64,000 bases of DNA from an uncultured Flavobacterium sp. (GCF_951805225.1 NZ_OX638201.1:806001-870000); one strand, 5' to 3'; numbered from the stretch's first letter, positions 16,702 through 25,194 are shown. The notes: generated from the sequence alone by a model not told the origin. Numbers and translations: made by a program.

Positions 16702-18063
16702 ATGGAAGAAAATAAAATAAGCAGAAAGAAATTCTTAGGACTTGGAGCCGCAGCAACCGGAGCCGCTTTGTTTTCGGGAATTGGCGCAAACGCAATGACA
16801 AATGTGATGTCTTCAGAAAATAAAGGCGGAGATTTAAAAGAATATCTTTTAATCAATGTTCGATTAGAAGACGGTTTTGAATACAACGAAAAAAATGAAG
16901 TTGTAGCGACCAAAACAGCTTTGTATAATATTCATATTGCCAATGGTAAAATAAAAAGTATTACCTCAGGAAAGCCAGCTTTAAAAATAAAAACAGTCGA
17001 CGCAAAAGGATTTTTGATGCTTCCTGGATTACGTGATATGCACATTCATATCGATAAAACGTATTATGGCAGCGGAACTTGGAATGCCGCGCCACGAAAA
17101 GGCTACACGGTAAAAGACATGATTACGCTGGAGCAAACATTGATTCCGCAATTATTGCCAGATTCTCAGCATAAAGCCGAAGAAGCGATTAAATTAATGC
17201 AAAGTCAGGGAAGTTATTTTGCGCGTTGTCAATGTAATATAGATCCTGTAAGCGGATTGAAAAGTTTAGAACACTTACAAGCAGCTTTAGAAAAAAACAA
17301 AGATAGTTTTGGTTGGGAAATAGTAGCTTTTCCGCAACACGGAATCCTTTATTCAAAGTCGGAACCTTTATTGAGAGAAGCTGCAACAATGGGAATTGAC
17401 TTTATTGGCGGACTTGATCCCACAAATGTTGACGGAAATATGGAAAAATCGCTTGATGTTATGTTTCAAATTGCACTTGATAATAATAAAGGTGTCGACA
17501 TACACTTACATGAATCGATACCATCTGGTAAAGCCGCGATCGAATACATGATTAAAAAGACCGAAGAGAATAAACAATTACAAGGAAAAACATATATAAG
17601 TCACGGTTTTGCTCTTGCCAAAATGGATCCAAAAGATTTGGAGAAAATAGCCGAGCAAATGGGAAATCTTGGAATAGGAGTAGTGTCAGGAATTCCGATT
17701 GGGAAAACGGTTATGCCAATTCCGACTTTGAAAAAATACGGTGTGAAACTTATGACTGGAACCGATAGTATTGTCGATCATTGGCAACCTTTCGGAAGTT
17801 GCGATATGCTCGAAAAAGCAAAATTATGCGCACAACTTTACGGTTGGACAGACGAATATAATCTAAGCAGATCTTTGCACATCGCTACAAAAGATGAAAT
17901 TCTGCCACTTAATGACGCCGGAACCCGTGTATGGCCAGCAGTTGATAATGAAGCTAATTTCATCCTTGTAAAAGCAAGTTGTTCCGCCGAAACCGTAGCA
18001 CGTTTGCCAAAAAGAGAAGGAGTTTTTTATAAAGGTAAAATGATTGCAGGGGAGTTGAGTTGA
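16702..18063 (+). CDS. Amidohydrolase, cytosine-deaminase-like, with Tat signal
   Basis: A 453-residue metal-dependent hydrolase exported through the Tat route (N-terminal SRKKFLGLGAAATGAALFSG). The barrel has a DMHIHIDKTYY metal motif (about residue 113), GVDIHLHESIPSG (about 251) and TGTDSIVDHWQPFGSCDML (about 355) with the final Asp, all typical of the cytosine deaminase group. The start is set at the twin-arginine-like region because the upstream in-frame methionine at 16648 would place 18 extra residues before it. Substrate is unknown; a cyclic amide or deaminated base is possible. Confidence 0.88.
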   Translation: MEENKISRKKFLGLGAAATGAALFSGIGANAMTNVMSSENKGGDLKEYLLINVRLEDGFEYNEKNEVVATKTALYNIHIANGKIKSITSGKPALKIKTVDAKGFLMLPGLRDMHIHIDKTYYGSGTWNAAPRKGYTVKDMITLEQTLIPQLLPDSQHKAEEAIKLMQSQGSYFARCQCNIDPVSGLKSLEHLQAALEKNKDSFGWEIVAFPQHGILYSKSEPLLREAATMGIDFIGGLDPTNVDGNMEKSLDVMFQIALDNNKGVDIHLHESIPSGKAAIEYMIKKTEENKQLQGKTYISHGFALAKMDPKDLEKIAEQMGNLGIGVVSGIPIGKTVMPIPTLKKYGVKLMTGTDSIVDHWQPFGSCDMLEKAKLCAQLYGWTDEYNLSRSLHIATKDEILPLNDAGTRVWPAVDNEANFILVKASCSAETVARLPKREGVFYKGKMIAGELS

Positions 18064-18103
18064 TAGGTTCAAAGGTTCATAGGAACAAAGGAACAAAGGT
18101 TTT

Positions 18104-18128
18104 GTAGAGACGCACAGCAGTGCGTCTT
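18104..18128. repeat. GTAGAGACGCAC palindrome (copy 3)
   Basis: GTAGAGACGCACAGCAGTGC followed by GTCTTT is a close copy of the two elements at 3777-3886. The inner palindrome pairs GACGCAC with GTGCGTC. Confidence 0.75.
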
Positions 18129-18317
18129 TTTTTGTGTTTTATTATGTTTAATCTGTGTTTTTTATTGTTGTTCGATGTGTGTTTTAATGTATATGTTTTG
18201 CGTATGATGGATTAAAATCCATCCCTACAATATATCTTGTTCCTCTGGAACTGCTTGACAAAATTGCGAATTCAGCCTTTGTCCCTTTGAACCTCTGTCG
18301 CTTTGCCCCTAAAAACG

Positions 18318-18353
18318 AAAACCCCTCAAGCAATTCAACTCTCGAGGGGTTTT
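18318..18353. terminator. Terminator hairpin
   Basis: AAAACCCCTC pairs perfectly with GAGGGGTTTT around a 16-base loop. It lies downstream of both the amidohydrolase (plus) and DUF4142 (minus) genes and could end transcription from either side. Confidence 0.7.
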
Positions 18354-18420
18354 GGAAAATAAATAACAATCGATTATTTTGTCGAGTTTCTAAGTAAAAA
18401 CCTTAGAACCTCAGTTCCTT

Positions 18421-18466
18421 AGTATCTCAGTACCTTTAAAAAAAGTATCTCAGTACCTTTAAAAAA
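18421..18466. repeat. Perfect 23-bp tandem duplication
   Basis: AGTATCTCAGTACCTTTAAA plus three A occurs twice head to tail (18421-18443, 18444-18466). The word belongs to the CTAAGG family and abuts the stop codon of the DUF4142 gene. Confidence 0.9.
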
Positions 18467-18467
18467 A

Positions 18468-19055
18468 CTACTTTTTATCTAGATCTTGTTTTAGCAATTT
18501 TGCATGCTCTAAATGAGCTGTAAGCGGCGCTATATTATTTGAAGCCCAAAGCTTAACGTCTTGGTCTTTTGCATCTTCAGTTGCTTTTTGCAATTCTTTA
18601 ATTGCTTTTTCGTGTCCGTCGATCATCATGTCAGCGAACTTTTTATCAAAATCAAGACCCGATTTTTCATTTAGTTTTTTGTATTCCTCTTTTCCATCTT
18701 CGGTAATCGAAATTGGTAAAGTGAAGTTTTTAGCTTTAGCTAAAGCACTAACTTCAGAGGCCGATTTAGTATGCTCATCAACAAGCATTTTTCCAAATTT
18801 CTTCACCTCAGGATTGGTACTTTTTGTTTGAGCCAGTTTTCCGATTTCGATTTCAGCAAGATTCACTTCTGCGATATCTACTAAAAACTCCGAATCATCT
18901 TTTTTCTCCGCAATAGAGTCAAATTTGGCTTCGTTTGTGTCTTCAGCAACTTCTTTTGGATCTTCTTGTTTAGTTTCATTTTTGCAAGAATTCAGAAATA
19001 TTATAATTAGTCCTGCTCCCAAAATTGCTTTTCCGGCTATTAGTATTCTTTTCAT
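18468..19055 (-). CDS. DUF4142 lipoprotein
   Basis: A 195-residue periplasmic or outer-membrane-anchored lipoprotein. Residues 1-23 are a type II signal peptide with a FLNSC lipobox. The DUF4142 helical domain (about 55-195) shows the family words FLVDIAEVNLAEIEIGKLA, VKKFGKMLVDEHTKSASEV and DGHEKAIKELQKA, with His residues placed like a ferritin-type four-helix bundle. The linker (24-50) is acidic. The family is common in stress-related neighbourhoods, but no reaction is established. Confidence 0.9.
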   Translation of the reverse strand: MKRILIAGKAILGAGLIIIFLNSCKNETKQEDPKEVAEDTNEAKFDSIAEKKDDSEFLVDIAEVNLAEIEIGKLAQTKSTNPEVKKFGKMLVDEHTKSASEVSALAKAKNFTLPISITEDGKEEYKKLNEKSGLDFDKKFADMMIDGHEKAIKELQKATEDAKDQDVKLWASNNIAPLTAHLEHAKLLKQDLDKK

Positions 19056-19285
19056 GATTTTATAGTTTAAATGTTATAATGTAAAATTATTCAGATTTTA
19101 AAGGAATGTCTTACAGCATTTTTGGATAATGTTACAGGATTTGGATATTATGTTTTTTGTAAACAGGTATAAATACTTGGAGATGAATTTTTAATTTGTA
19201 GTATACTTGTTAAAAAAAATAAAATATGGTTTAAAAATCATACTTATATTTTTCTAATTAAGTAAACGTAAATTATATTATAAGA

Positions 19286-20560
19286 ATGGCAAAAGTAAAG
19301 TACAAACCCTCGTGTTTAATGTCGATTCATGGATACTGGTCAAAGGGAGAATGGCAATCAACGTTAAATCAAGCACTTATCGATGCTAATACTTCAGTTA
19401 TACATAAACCATATAGTTATGGAATGAAAATATTAAAAATTTTTCCTTATCATATTAATAAAGATGTTGTAAAATTTAGAGATTGGTATTTTGAGGAAGT
19501 AAAAAAAATGCATCTTAAAATTGATGAACCATTTCATAGGCCAAGTATAATAGCTCACAGCTTAGGAAGTTGGATTTTGGCAAAAGCCCTTTTAACTTAT
19601 TCGGAATTAAAATTTGACAAAATTTATTTACATGGCTCAATTGTACCGGCAGATTTTGATTGGTTTAAATTAATATTGAGAGGCCAAGTAAATAGTATTA
19701 TTTGTGAAACTTCAGAAAACGATAGCATAGTTAAATTTGGATATGTTTTTACAGGAAAACTAAAGGCCTGTGGAAAACATGGAATTTATCAAAAATCGTC
19801 ATTTATTAAGGAAGTGCCTATTTCTGAATATGGACATAGTACTTTTCAGTACAAAGCACATTTTAAAAAGCATACTTTAGACCGCTTATATGAAGTTCCA
19901 CATCAATTGGAAGTTGTTAATGGTTCAGATACTGATGTAAAAGAAATAAAGAAGATTTTTAAAGAATCTAATGATATAGATCATTCTATTTATTCTGAAG
20001 ATTATACTGATTCCCCTATAGAATTAGAAACTGTTTTAAATTGGTATCGAATTGAGAAAGATATCTGGTCATTTGTAAAAAATATTTATACAGGTAAGAT
20101 ATTAGCTTATATAAATGCAGTACCAGTTGATGATGAAACATATAGTAAATTCATGAAAGGAGAGTTAAATGAAAATAATTTAAGTCCTAATGATATTTTA
20201 ATGTTAGATACTGCGAGTAGCTATAATCTTATTGTTCTTTCAATCGCTATAAAAAAGAAGTTAGCAAAAGAAGAGAATACTCTACATAAGGGAAGAATTG
20301 TTGAAATACTTTTAATGACAGCAATAACAAAAATTAATGGTTACAATAAAAAAAGCAAGAAAATTAAAAAAATTGGTGCAATTGCTTGGACACCTGAAGG
20401 TGAAAAGCTATGTAAAGGTTTTTGTATGACTAAAATTGTAAGTGCTAATATGGATTATCCACGGTATGAGATAAATTTAAAAAAGATTAACCGTAAACTT
20501 CTTTCTGAAGCAAATTTTATGTCTAAGTGGTGGTTTAGAAAAAAACTAAAAGTAGCTTAA
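19286..20560 (+). CDS. Alpha/beta-hydrolase fused to a GNAT-like C-terminal region, unknown function
   Basis: A 424-residue protein with two parts. The first 205 residues look like an alpha/beta-hydrolase: SIHGYW (13-18) fits an oxyanion strand, IIAHSLGSW (88-96) carries nucleophile S92, D146 in SENDS and H184 in EYGHST complete a plausible triad. The remaining part (about 207-400) resembles a GNAT fold: a W/R-rich VLNWYRIEKDIWSFV start, GKILAYINAVPVDDETYSKF as the central strands, and a hydrophobic IVLSIAIKK strand. The coding sequence is more AT-rich than its neighbours and lacks a signal peptide. I do not recognise this fusion. It is inferred to be a cytoplasmic protein, possibly acquired by transfer; both domain calls need structure prediction. 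Confidence 0.6.
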   Translation: MAKVKYKPSCLMSIHGYWSKGEWQSTLNQALIDANTSVIHKPYSYGMKILKIFPYHINKDVVKFRDWYFEEVKKMHLKIDEPFHRPSIIAHSLGSWILAKALLTYSELKFDKIYLHGSIVPADFDWFKLILRGQVNSIICETSENDSIVKFGYVFTGKLKACGKHGIYQKSSFIKEVPISEYGHSTFQYKAHFKKHTLDRLYEVPHQLEVVNGSDTDVKEIKKIFKESNDIDHSIYSEDYTDSPIELETVLNWYRIEKDIWSFVKNIYTGKILAYINAVPVDDETYSKFMKGELNENNLSPNDILMLDTASSYNLIVLSIAIKKKLAKEENTLHKGRIVEILLMTAITKINGYNKKSKKIKKIGAIAWTPEGEKLCKGFCMTKIVSANMDYPRYEINLKKINRKLLSEANFMSKWWFRKKLKVA

Positions 20561-20613
20561 TTTAATTGATTCTTATATAAAAGACATTGAAAATGTCTAT
20601 ATTAGTTACTTAA

Positions 20614-21147
20614 ATGATCTTCGTAATGAATACATCAAATGCAATCATAAAAGCAGCAACACTTGCAGATTTACCTGGAATTGTAAAACTTCAGAAAGAG
20701 AATCAAATCGCTCAAGGCGGAAGTTTATCGGCAGAACTTACACCGGAACAAATTCGGGAAATGATGAGCGATATGCCACAAATTGTTGCAATTGATGATG
20801 ATGAGGTTGTTGGATTTCTATTGACGACTTCGCAAGAGGTGAATAAAAAACGAAATTTAGCGATTGTAGATGCAATGTTTACTTCGTATAAAGCTAATCC
20901 GGATTCGTATATTTATGGTCCTGTTTGTGTAAGCAATACACAACGCGGAAAAGGTTTGGCGCAACTAATGTTTAAAGAGCTTTTGCAGAAAGAACCCAAT
21001 CGTGAAGGGGTATTATTCATAAAAGGCGATAATGAAGCTTCTTTGAGAGCGCATGAAAAAATGGGAATTAAAAAAGTAAGTAGCTTTAAATTTAATAATG
21101 CTGATTTTGACGTTTTTGCTTATTTGTTTCCTTCACACGAAAGCTGA
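20614..21147 (+). CDS. GNAT-family acetyltransferase
   Basis: A 177-residue GNAT enzyme, cytoplasmic, transferring acetyl from acetyl-CoA. The acetyl-CoA loop is QRGKGLAQLMFKELL (about 110-124), following a PVCVSNTQ strand. A second ATG at 20626 (MNTSN) fits the family better than the first. A short palindrome (GACATT..AATGTC, 20583-20597) separates it from the hydrolase gene. The substrate is unknown. Confidence 0.87.
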   Translation: MIFVMNTSNAIIKAATLADLPGIVKLQKENQIAQGGSLSAELTPEQIREMMSDMPQIVAIDDDEVVGFLLTTSQEVNKKRNLAIVDAMFTSYKANPDSYIYGPVCVSNTQRGKGLAQLMFKELLQKEPNREGVLFIKGDNEASLRAHEKMGIKKVSSFKFNNADFDVFAYLFPSHES

Positions 21148-21246
21148 TTCAGAATCAAAAATTGGGAGCCAAAAATAATTTGTTCCATCGGAAAATTTCT
21201 TTGGTAGTAAAAGAAATTTATTATGAGAAATATCGTTCCATAATTC

Positions 21247-21451
21247 AATGTCATTAAGTTAAGGGGAAATCTACAAAATTACTTAATAGTTTAATCCGGA
21301 AAGTAATTAGAAAAATCCGTTTTTATCAGCGTTTTCGCTTTAGCGAATCAGTAAAATCAGTGTCTAATTTTGACGCGGATAAAACTGATTTACTTCGTAA
21401 AAACGCAGATAAAAACGGATTTTATTTCTAAAAACTTAACTTAATGACATT
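21247..21451. repeat. 205-bp element with 17-bp terminal inverted repeats (copy A)
   Basis: AATGTCATTAAGTTAAG (21247-21263) and its exact complement (21435-21451) bound a sequence that contains an inner palindrome around CGTTTTCGCTTTAGCGAATC. A copy in the opposite orientation, roughly nine-tenths identical by eye over 175 bases, lies at 56146-56320. No ORF is present. This fits a non-autonomous mobile repeat. The rest of the gap 21148-21784 holds GTTCCATCGG/GTTCCTATGGAAC palindromes and a terminator. Confidence 0.85.
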
Positions 21452-21615
21452 GCCAATAGGGACGTTTGACAAATTGCGTATGTAATCCAATGTGTTTTAT
21501 CATTATTGTTTATAAAACCAAACGTTCCTATGGAACGTAAAAAGATATCTTACTTTATTTGATTACCAATGAAATGTTCCTATGGAACAAAAGACAAAAA
21601 CTTATTCTTATACAG

Positions 21616-21650
21616 AAATCCTAATTCTTGCCGAATTGGGATTTTTTTTT
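21616..21650. terminator. Terminator hairpin with nine T
   Basis: AAATCCTAATTC pairs with GAATTGGGATTT (one wobble) around a 5-base loop, followed by a T run. It separates the repeat-rich gap from the stress-gene region. Confidence 0.75.
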
Positions 21651-21784
21651 GTTTGAATTTTAAAAAGATGATAGAGAGTTAATTATGAAAAATATTACAG
21701 AAATTCTATAACGAGTTGCACTTATTTATAAACGAATTTTGGAATACCATATTTACAGAATTATTAATCACAAAATTTCAAGTC

Positions 21785-22024
21785 ATGCCAGATCCAAGAA
21801 TTAAAAATGAAGAACAATATCGAGCACTTTTAGAAAAAGGATACAGCAAAGAAAAATCGGCTCGAATTGCCAATACGCCAGATGCTGGTGTAAAAGGCGG
21901 ACATGCAAAACCATATAATGAATGGACAAAAGCCGAATTGTATCAGCAAGCAAGACGAGTTGGTATTCCGGGACGTTCGTATATGTCTAAGAAGAATCTA
22001 ATTAATTCTTTACGAAATAATTAA
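21785..22024 (+). CDS. DUF7218-like/Rho-N domain small protein
   Basis: A 79-residue basic protein. The first half (ALLEKGYSKEKSARIANTPDAG) matches a conserved small-protein family, and the second half (EWTKAELYQQARRVGIPGR, then SKKNLINSLR) is a Rho N-terminal or SAP-like helical domain. Such proteins often accompany DNA-repair and stress genes, and topoisomerase IB follows here. The first in-frame methionine at 21716 would add 23 residues unlike the family, so 21785 is preferred. A role in nucleic-acid binding is inferred. Confidence 0.8.
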   Translation: MPDPRIKNEEQYRALLEKGYSKEKSARIANTPDAGVKGGHAKPYNEWTKAELYQQARRVGIPGRSYMSKKNLINSLRNN

Positions 22025-22120
22025 AAATTAGAATATGCCACAGATAAAACAGAGGAATTGAATATCGGAAATAATCTTTTAAATCTAATTAATCTGTGGC
22101 AATTAAATAAATCCAGCGCC

Positions 22121-23206
22121 ATGAATGCAGCAGCCAAAACCGAAAAACTAATGAATCAGCTAATCAAAACGCCACATTTGGTGATTGATAAATTGGATTT
22201 AGTGTATATAAACAATCAAAAGTTACCAATTGAACGTTGCGAAGGCGAGGACGGTTTTGTGTATAAAAAGAACGGACGCTGTATTAAACAAAAAAGCGAA
22301 TTGAAACGCTTTAGCAGTTTGGTACTTCCGCCGGCTTGGGTAAATGTTCAGATTTCGGATTTGCCAAACGGTCATTTACAAGCCGTTGGTTTAGATGATA
22401 AAAACAGAAAACAATACAGATATCATCCGAAATGGAATTTGATCAGAAATCAGACTAAATTCTATAAAATAGCAGAATTTGGAACCAAATTGCCTTTAAT
22501 CAGAAAACAAGTCGACGAAGATTTAGAACAAAAAGAATGGTCGAAAGAAAAAGTAATCGCTTTGGTGATTCGGCTAATGGAAGAAACGCATATCAGAATC
22601 GGAAACGAGAAATATGCCAAAGACAATAAATCATATGGACTTTCTACTTTAAGAAAACGTCACATTAATATCAATAAAAACTCTCTGAAATTTGAATTCA
22701 TCGGAAAAAAAGGAAAGAAACACACAATCACAACCCGAAATAAACAATTGGTAAAGTTGGTGAGTCGTTGTGAGGAAATTCCGGGTTGGGAAGTTTTTAA
22801 ATATTATGATAAAAACGGAGAAAGAAAGGTTTTGGACAGTCATATGGTCAATGAATATCTTCATGAAATTTCGGGAGAATATTTTAGCGCCAAAGATTTT
22901 AGAACCTGGGCAGCATCGATTGTGTTTTTTGAAACTTTAATGGAAATTGGAATTACGTCTGACGAAAAAGAAATCAAAAAGAACATCTTGTCTGCTTTTG
23001 ATACCACGGCCGAAGCTTTGGGAAATACCAGAAATGTATGCCGCAATTATTACGTTCATCCGTTATTGGTTTCGACTTATGAAGACGGTTCGATTCAGAA
23101 ATATTTTGATCGCGCCAAAAAATGCCGAAGCAATAAATCTAATTTTTCGCATAGCGAAATTGCCTTTTCAGAACTTATACAGAACTATCAAATCAATTTG
23201 GCTTAA
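22121..23206 (+). CDS. DNA topoisomerase IB (poxvirus type)
   Basis: A 361-residue enzyme that relaxes DNA supercoils by a 3'-phosphotyrosine intermediate. The catalytic Tyr is Y311 in CRNYYVHP near the C-terminus. The catalytic domain shows LMEETHIRIGNEKYAKDNKSYGLSTLR (about 150-176) with a catalytic Arg, and KDFRTWAASIVFFE (about 260). The N-terminal domain (about 25-110) has the family words YVN and RYHPKWNLIRN. The upstream methionine (22058) is unlikely, since 22121 fits better. The gene is part of a stress/DNA-maintenance run. Confidence 0.9.
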   Translation: MNAAAKTEKLMNQLIKTPHLVIDKLDLVYINNQKLPIERCEGEDGFVYKKNGRCIKQKSELKRFSSLVLPPAWVNVQISDLPNGHLQAVGLDDKNRKQYRYHPKWNLIRNQTKFYKIAEFGTKLPLIRKQVDEDLEQKEWSKEKVIALVIRLMEETHIRIGNEKYAKDNKSYGLSTLRKRHININKNSLKFEFIGKKGKKHTITTRNKQLVKLVSRCEEIPGWEVFKYYDKNGERKVLDSHMVNEYLHEISGEYFSAKDFRTWAASIVFFETLMEIGITSDEKEIKKNILSAFDTTAEALGNTRNVCRNYYVHPLLVSTYEDGSIQKYFDRAKKCRSNKSNFSHSEIAFSELIQNYQINLA

Positions 23207-23315
23207 AAGAGATTTAATAGCGCTAAAAATAGAATGTTTTGAGTTAATGCATCTCTTTAAAAAGCATGAAATTTGAGTAACAAACAAAATCATTATCAAC
23301 TAAAATCACAAGCTT

Positions 23316-23477
23316 ATGTTACGTTATACAGTTATCTTTATTATTCTTGCTATCATAGCCGGAATATTTGGTTTTGGCGGAATTGCCGCTGGAGCAGCAA
23401 GTATTGCTAAAGTTTTATTCTTCATTTTCTTAGTTTTATTCATTATATCACTAATTAGCGGAAGAAAAAGCATTTAG
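23316..23477 (+). CDS. DUF1328 small membrane protein
   Basis: A 53-residue protein with two membrane segments, MLRYTVIFIILAIIAGIFGF and KVLFFIFLVLFIISLI, joined by GGIAAGAASIA. This arrangement fits the DUF1328/YtjA family of small stress-linked inner-membrane proteins. It lies between the topoisomerase and an unknown gene on the same strand. Confidence 0.85.
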   Translation: MLRYTVIFIILAIIAGIFGFGGIAAGAASIAKVLFFIFLVLFIISLISGRKSI

Positions 23478-23505
23478 TCTCAGACAAATAAAATAAAAGT
23501 AAAAA

Positions 23506-23537
23506 AACGGCACATATATCTCGGTAAATGTGTCGTT
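23506..23537 (+). terminator. Hairpin after DUF1328 gene
   Basis: AACGGCACAT pairs with ATGTGTCGTT around a 12-base loop, followed by a weak T run. Possible terminator, or an attenuator before the next gene at 23569. Confidence 0.5.
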
Positions 23538-23568
23538 TGCATTTTCAAAAAAAATAAAAAATAATATT

Positions 23569-24216
23569 ATGGGAACAAAGAGCGGTGCTTACCAGGATGT
23601 TTACATCAAAAGAGACGATGAAATGGTAAGCTTAAAAAACGATGTAACGGATTTCTGCGAAAAATACTTAAAACCTGTACATCCACAAAACTGGGATTGG
23701 TCGACGCGTGATTTCGAAAATCCTAAAAATGATCCAACAATTGCAGAAGCAAGAGCAATTGCAAACGTGGTTTATAAGGATTTGAACGATAAAAAAGAAA
23801 CTGACGTTGATTTGTCTACAATGAATAATGTCGAGTCAATCAAGGCTTATTTAAATCCGAAAAGCAAATATGAAGCTTTTAACATGGAGGAATTTGCTTT
23901 TGCATTGAAAGTAGAACTCGAACACGGAAAAATTAAAGACGTCAACGTAACCAACAATCATCCGTTTTTGACCGCTATGATTGCACTCGCACATATGACC
24001 GAAAGTCTCACATACTACAAAAGATTAAAAGTAATGGAAGCCGAAGGTGAAATTTATGAAATCATGCGCAAAATCGAAAATTCAAAAACCGGAAAAGAAG
24101 AGTGGTACAAAGAATTAGGCAAAGCCGAAACAGAATTAGCCGAAGCCAGAATTGGACTAGTAGAACGCCTGGAAAAAATGGATGATATACCGGTTCTGGA
24201 AATTATTGGGGATTAG
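23569..24216 (+). CDS. Hypothetical protein, soluble, helical
   Basis: A 215-residue cytoplasmic protein with no recognised name. It is strongly helical and charged (KDLNDKKETDVDLSTMNNV, then MALKVELEHGKIKDVNV-like heptads, and a coiled C-terminal half ending IPVLEIIGD). The start at 23569 (MGTKSGAY) is favoured because the ORF upstream begins in the hairpin. The setting suggests a stress protein. Confidence 0.65.
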   Translation: MGTKSGAYQDVYIKRDDEMVSLKNDVTDFCEKYLKPVHPQNWDWSTRDFENPKNDPTIAEARAIANVVYKDLNDKKETDVDLSTMNNVESIKAYLNPKSKYEAFNMEEFAFALKVELEHGKIKDVNVTNNHPFLTAMIALAHMTESLTYYKRLKVMEAEGEIYEIMRKIENSKTGKEEWYKELGKAETELAEARIGLVERLEKMDDIPVLEIIGD

Positions 24217-24358
24217 GAGGAGAGGAAAGAGGCAAGATGAAAGATGAAAGATGCAAGATTATAGAATTTAGAGAATAGATTATAGAAAATAGACTAAAGT
24301 TTATAAGAGCTGAGGTAATAAAATTTCTTGTTCCTTCGGAGCTATATCACACAATTTT

Positions 24359-24458
24359 GTCATTTCGACGGAGGAGAAATCTTCGCTAGAAACTCTACAA
24401 AGATTGGCGATTTTACTTATCGATCTACTTGCGAAGATTTCTCGTTCCTCGAAATGAC
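24359..24458. repeat. REP-like inverted repeat, GTCATTTCGACG family (copy 2)
   Basis: Arms at 24359-24386 and 24431-24458 (GTCATTTCGACGGAGGAG.. and ..TTCCTCGAAATGAC) pair over 28 bases with two mismatches. The design and ends match copy 1 at 5598-5695. Confidence 0.85.
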
Positions 24459-24491
24459 AAGATCACTCATAGAAATAAAAGATTTCCGCAT

Positions 24492-24524
24492 AAAAAAACC
24501 GTTAAGTAATTAACGGTTTTTTTT
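24492..24524. terminator. Bidirectional terminator
   Basis: AAAACCGTTAA pairs with TTAACGGTTTT around a 4-base loop, with A and T runs on both sides. Confidence 0.8.
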
Positions 24525-24656
24525 AACGCAACAAAGTTTCAAAGTAATAATAATTCAAAGTTTTTAAAGATTATTCTTTATTACTCCTTCAATCTTCAGT
24601 CTATTTTCTGTAATCTTGACTCTTGCATCTTGCATCTTGCATCTTTCATCTTGCAT

Positions 24657-25160
24657 CTATTCTCTATAATCTATTTTCTCAGCTTTCTCAGCGTCTCCTT
24701 CCTCCTGAACATCATCTTCAATATATTCTTCTTCCTCTTCATCGTCCTGGTCGAGGTCTTCGAGATCATCCTCAGTTTCGTTAAAATCATCTTCTAGAAC
24801 ATCTGACGGATTATCAAATTCATCGTTAACCTCGTCGGCGATGTTGTTGCCGCTTAAATCCAGTTTTTCCAGATATAAATCGTCACTGTCGTGTTTTAGA
24901 TCTTTTTCGGAATGAAAATCATCGTCTAAATCCTCTTCGTCTGCAATTTGATCAGGATTTGGTTTATTTGGGTTGTGACCATTTCTAATTGTATAACCTC
25001 GCTCAGCGATTTCTCGGGTATCGTCATCGCTTTCTTTCATGTCATCGATATCATATAGCTCTTCGTTCATAAGAGTGCTTCTATCGGCCTTATTTTGATT
25101 CTGATTTCTAGGATCTTTATTTCCTTTAATCGTGCTGTATTTATTATCTGTAGTATTCAT
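24657..25160 (-). CDS. Highly acidic, disordered protein
   Basis: A 167-residue protein of low-complexity D/E-rich sequence with few hydrophobic residues, predicted to be unfolded. Recognisable words are DDTREIAERGYTIRNGHNPN early, DEFDNPSDVLEDDFNETEDD and EDLDQDDEEEEEYIEDD late. It may bind metals, basic proteins or nucleic-acid-binding proteins, but no function is established. The last residues (KIDYRE) and stop are encoded by a repeat arm. The start at 25160 is preferred because the upstream ORF contains a Cys-rich leader. Confidence 0.7.
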   Translation of the reverse strand: MNTTDNKYSTIKGNKDPRNQNQNKADRSTLMNEELYDIDDMKESDDDTREIAERGYTIRNGHNPNKPNPDQIADEEDLDDDFHSEKDLKHDSDDLYLEKLDLSGNNIADEVNDEFDNPSDVLEDDFNETEDDLEDLDQDDEEEEEYIEDDVQEEGDAEKAEKIDYRE

Positions 25161-25186
25161 GATATTTAGTTTTAATGTTACATATA

Positions 25187-25194
25187 CAAATCTA
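25187..25194 (-). promoter_or_regulatory. -7 box TAGATTTG before acidic-protein gene
   Basis: On the minus strand it reads TAGATTTG (plus-strand CAAATCTA, matching TAnnTTTG), about 27 bases before the ATG. The flanking word TACAAATCTA is repeated at the second acidic-protein gene. Confidence 0.5.

Larger units (their letters stand above)
18064..18467. other. Gene-free stretch made of repeats
   Basis: It holds CAAAGGTTC words at 18064-18100, the GTAGAGACGCAC palindrome (18104-18128), GATGGATTAAAATCCATCC palindrome (18205-18223), CCTTTGTCCCTTTGAACC (about 18279-18296), a terminator hairpin and a tandem duplication of the CTCAGTACC word. No credible gene is seen in either strand. Confidence 0.75.
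24228..24681. repeat. Composite nested inverted repeat (outer GCAAGATG arms)
   Basis: The outer arms (GCAAGATGAAAGATG and ATTATAGAAAATAGACT, 24228-24297) are matched in inverted order at 24598-24681, where GCATCTT repeats run in tandem. Inside lie a GTCATTTCGACG element (24359-24458), a terminator (24492-24524) and a diverged AGTTTC stretch. The right arm overlaps the last eight codons of the acidic-protein gene at 24657. Confidence 0.8.

Noticed and set aside
18184..18369. A 61-residue minus-strand ORF
   Set aside because: It runs through repeat words and a terminator hairpin, and no family features are seen.
18421..18466. CRISPR-like direct repeats
   Set aside because: Only two units with no spacer and no cas gene; it is a plain tandem duplication.
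24328..24513. A 61-residue plus-strand ORF in the GTCATTTCGACG element
   Set aside because: It is encoded by the palindrome and terminator, and its sequence has no family features.
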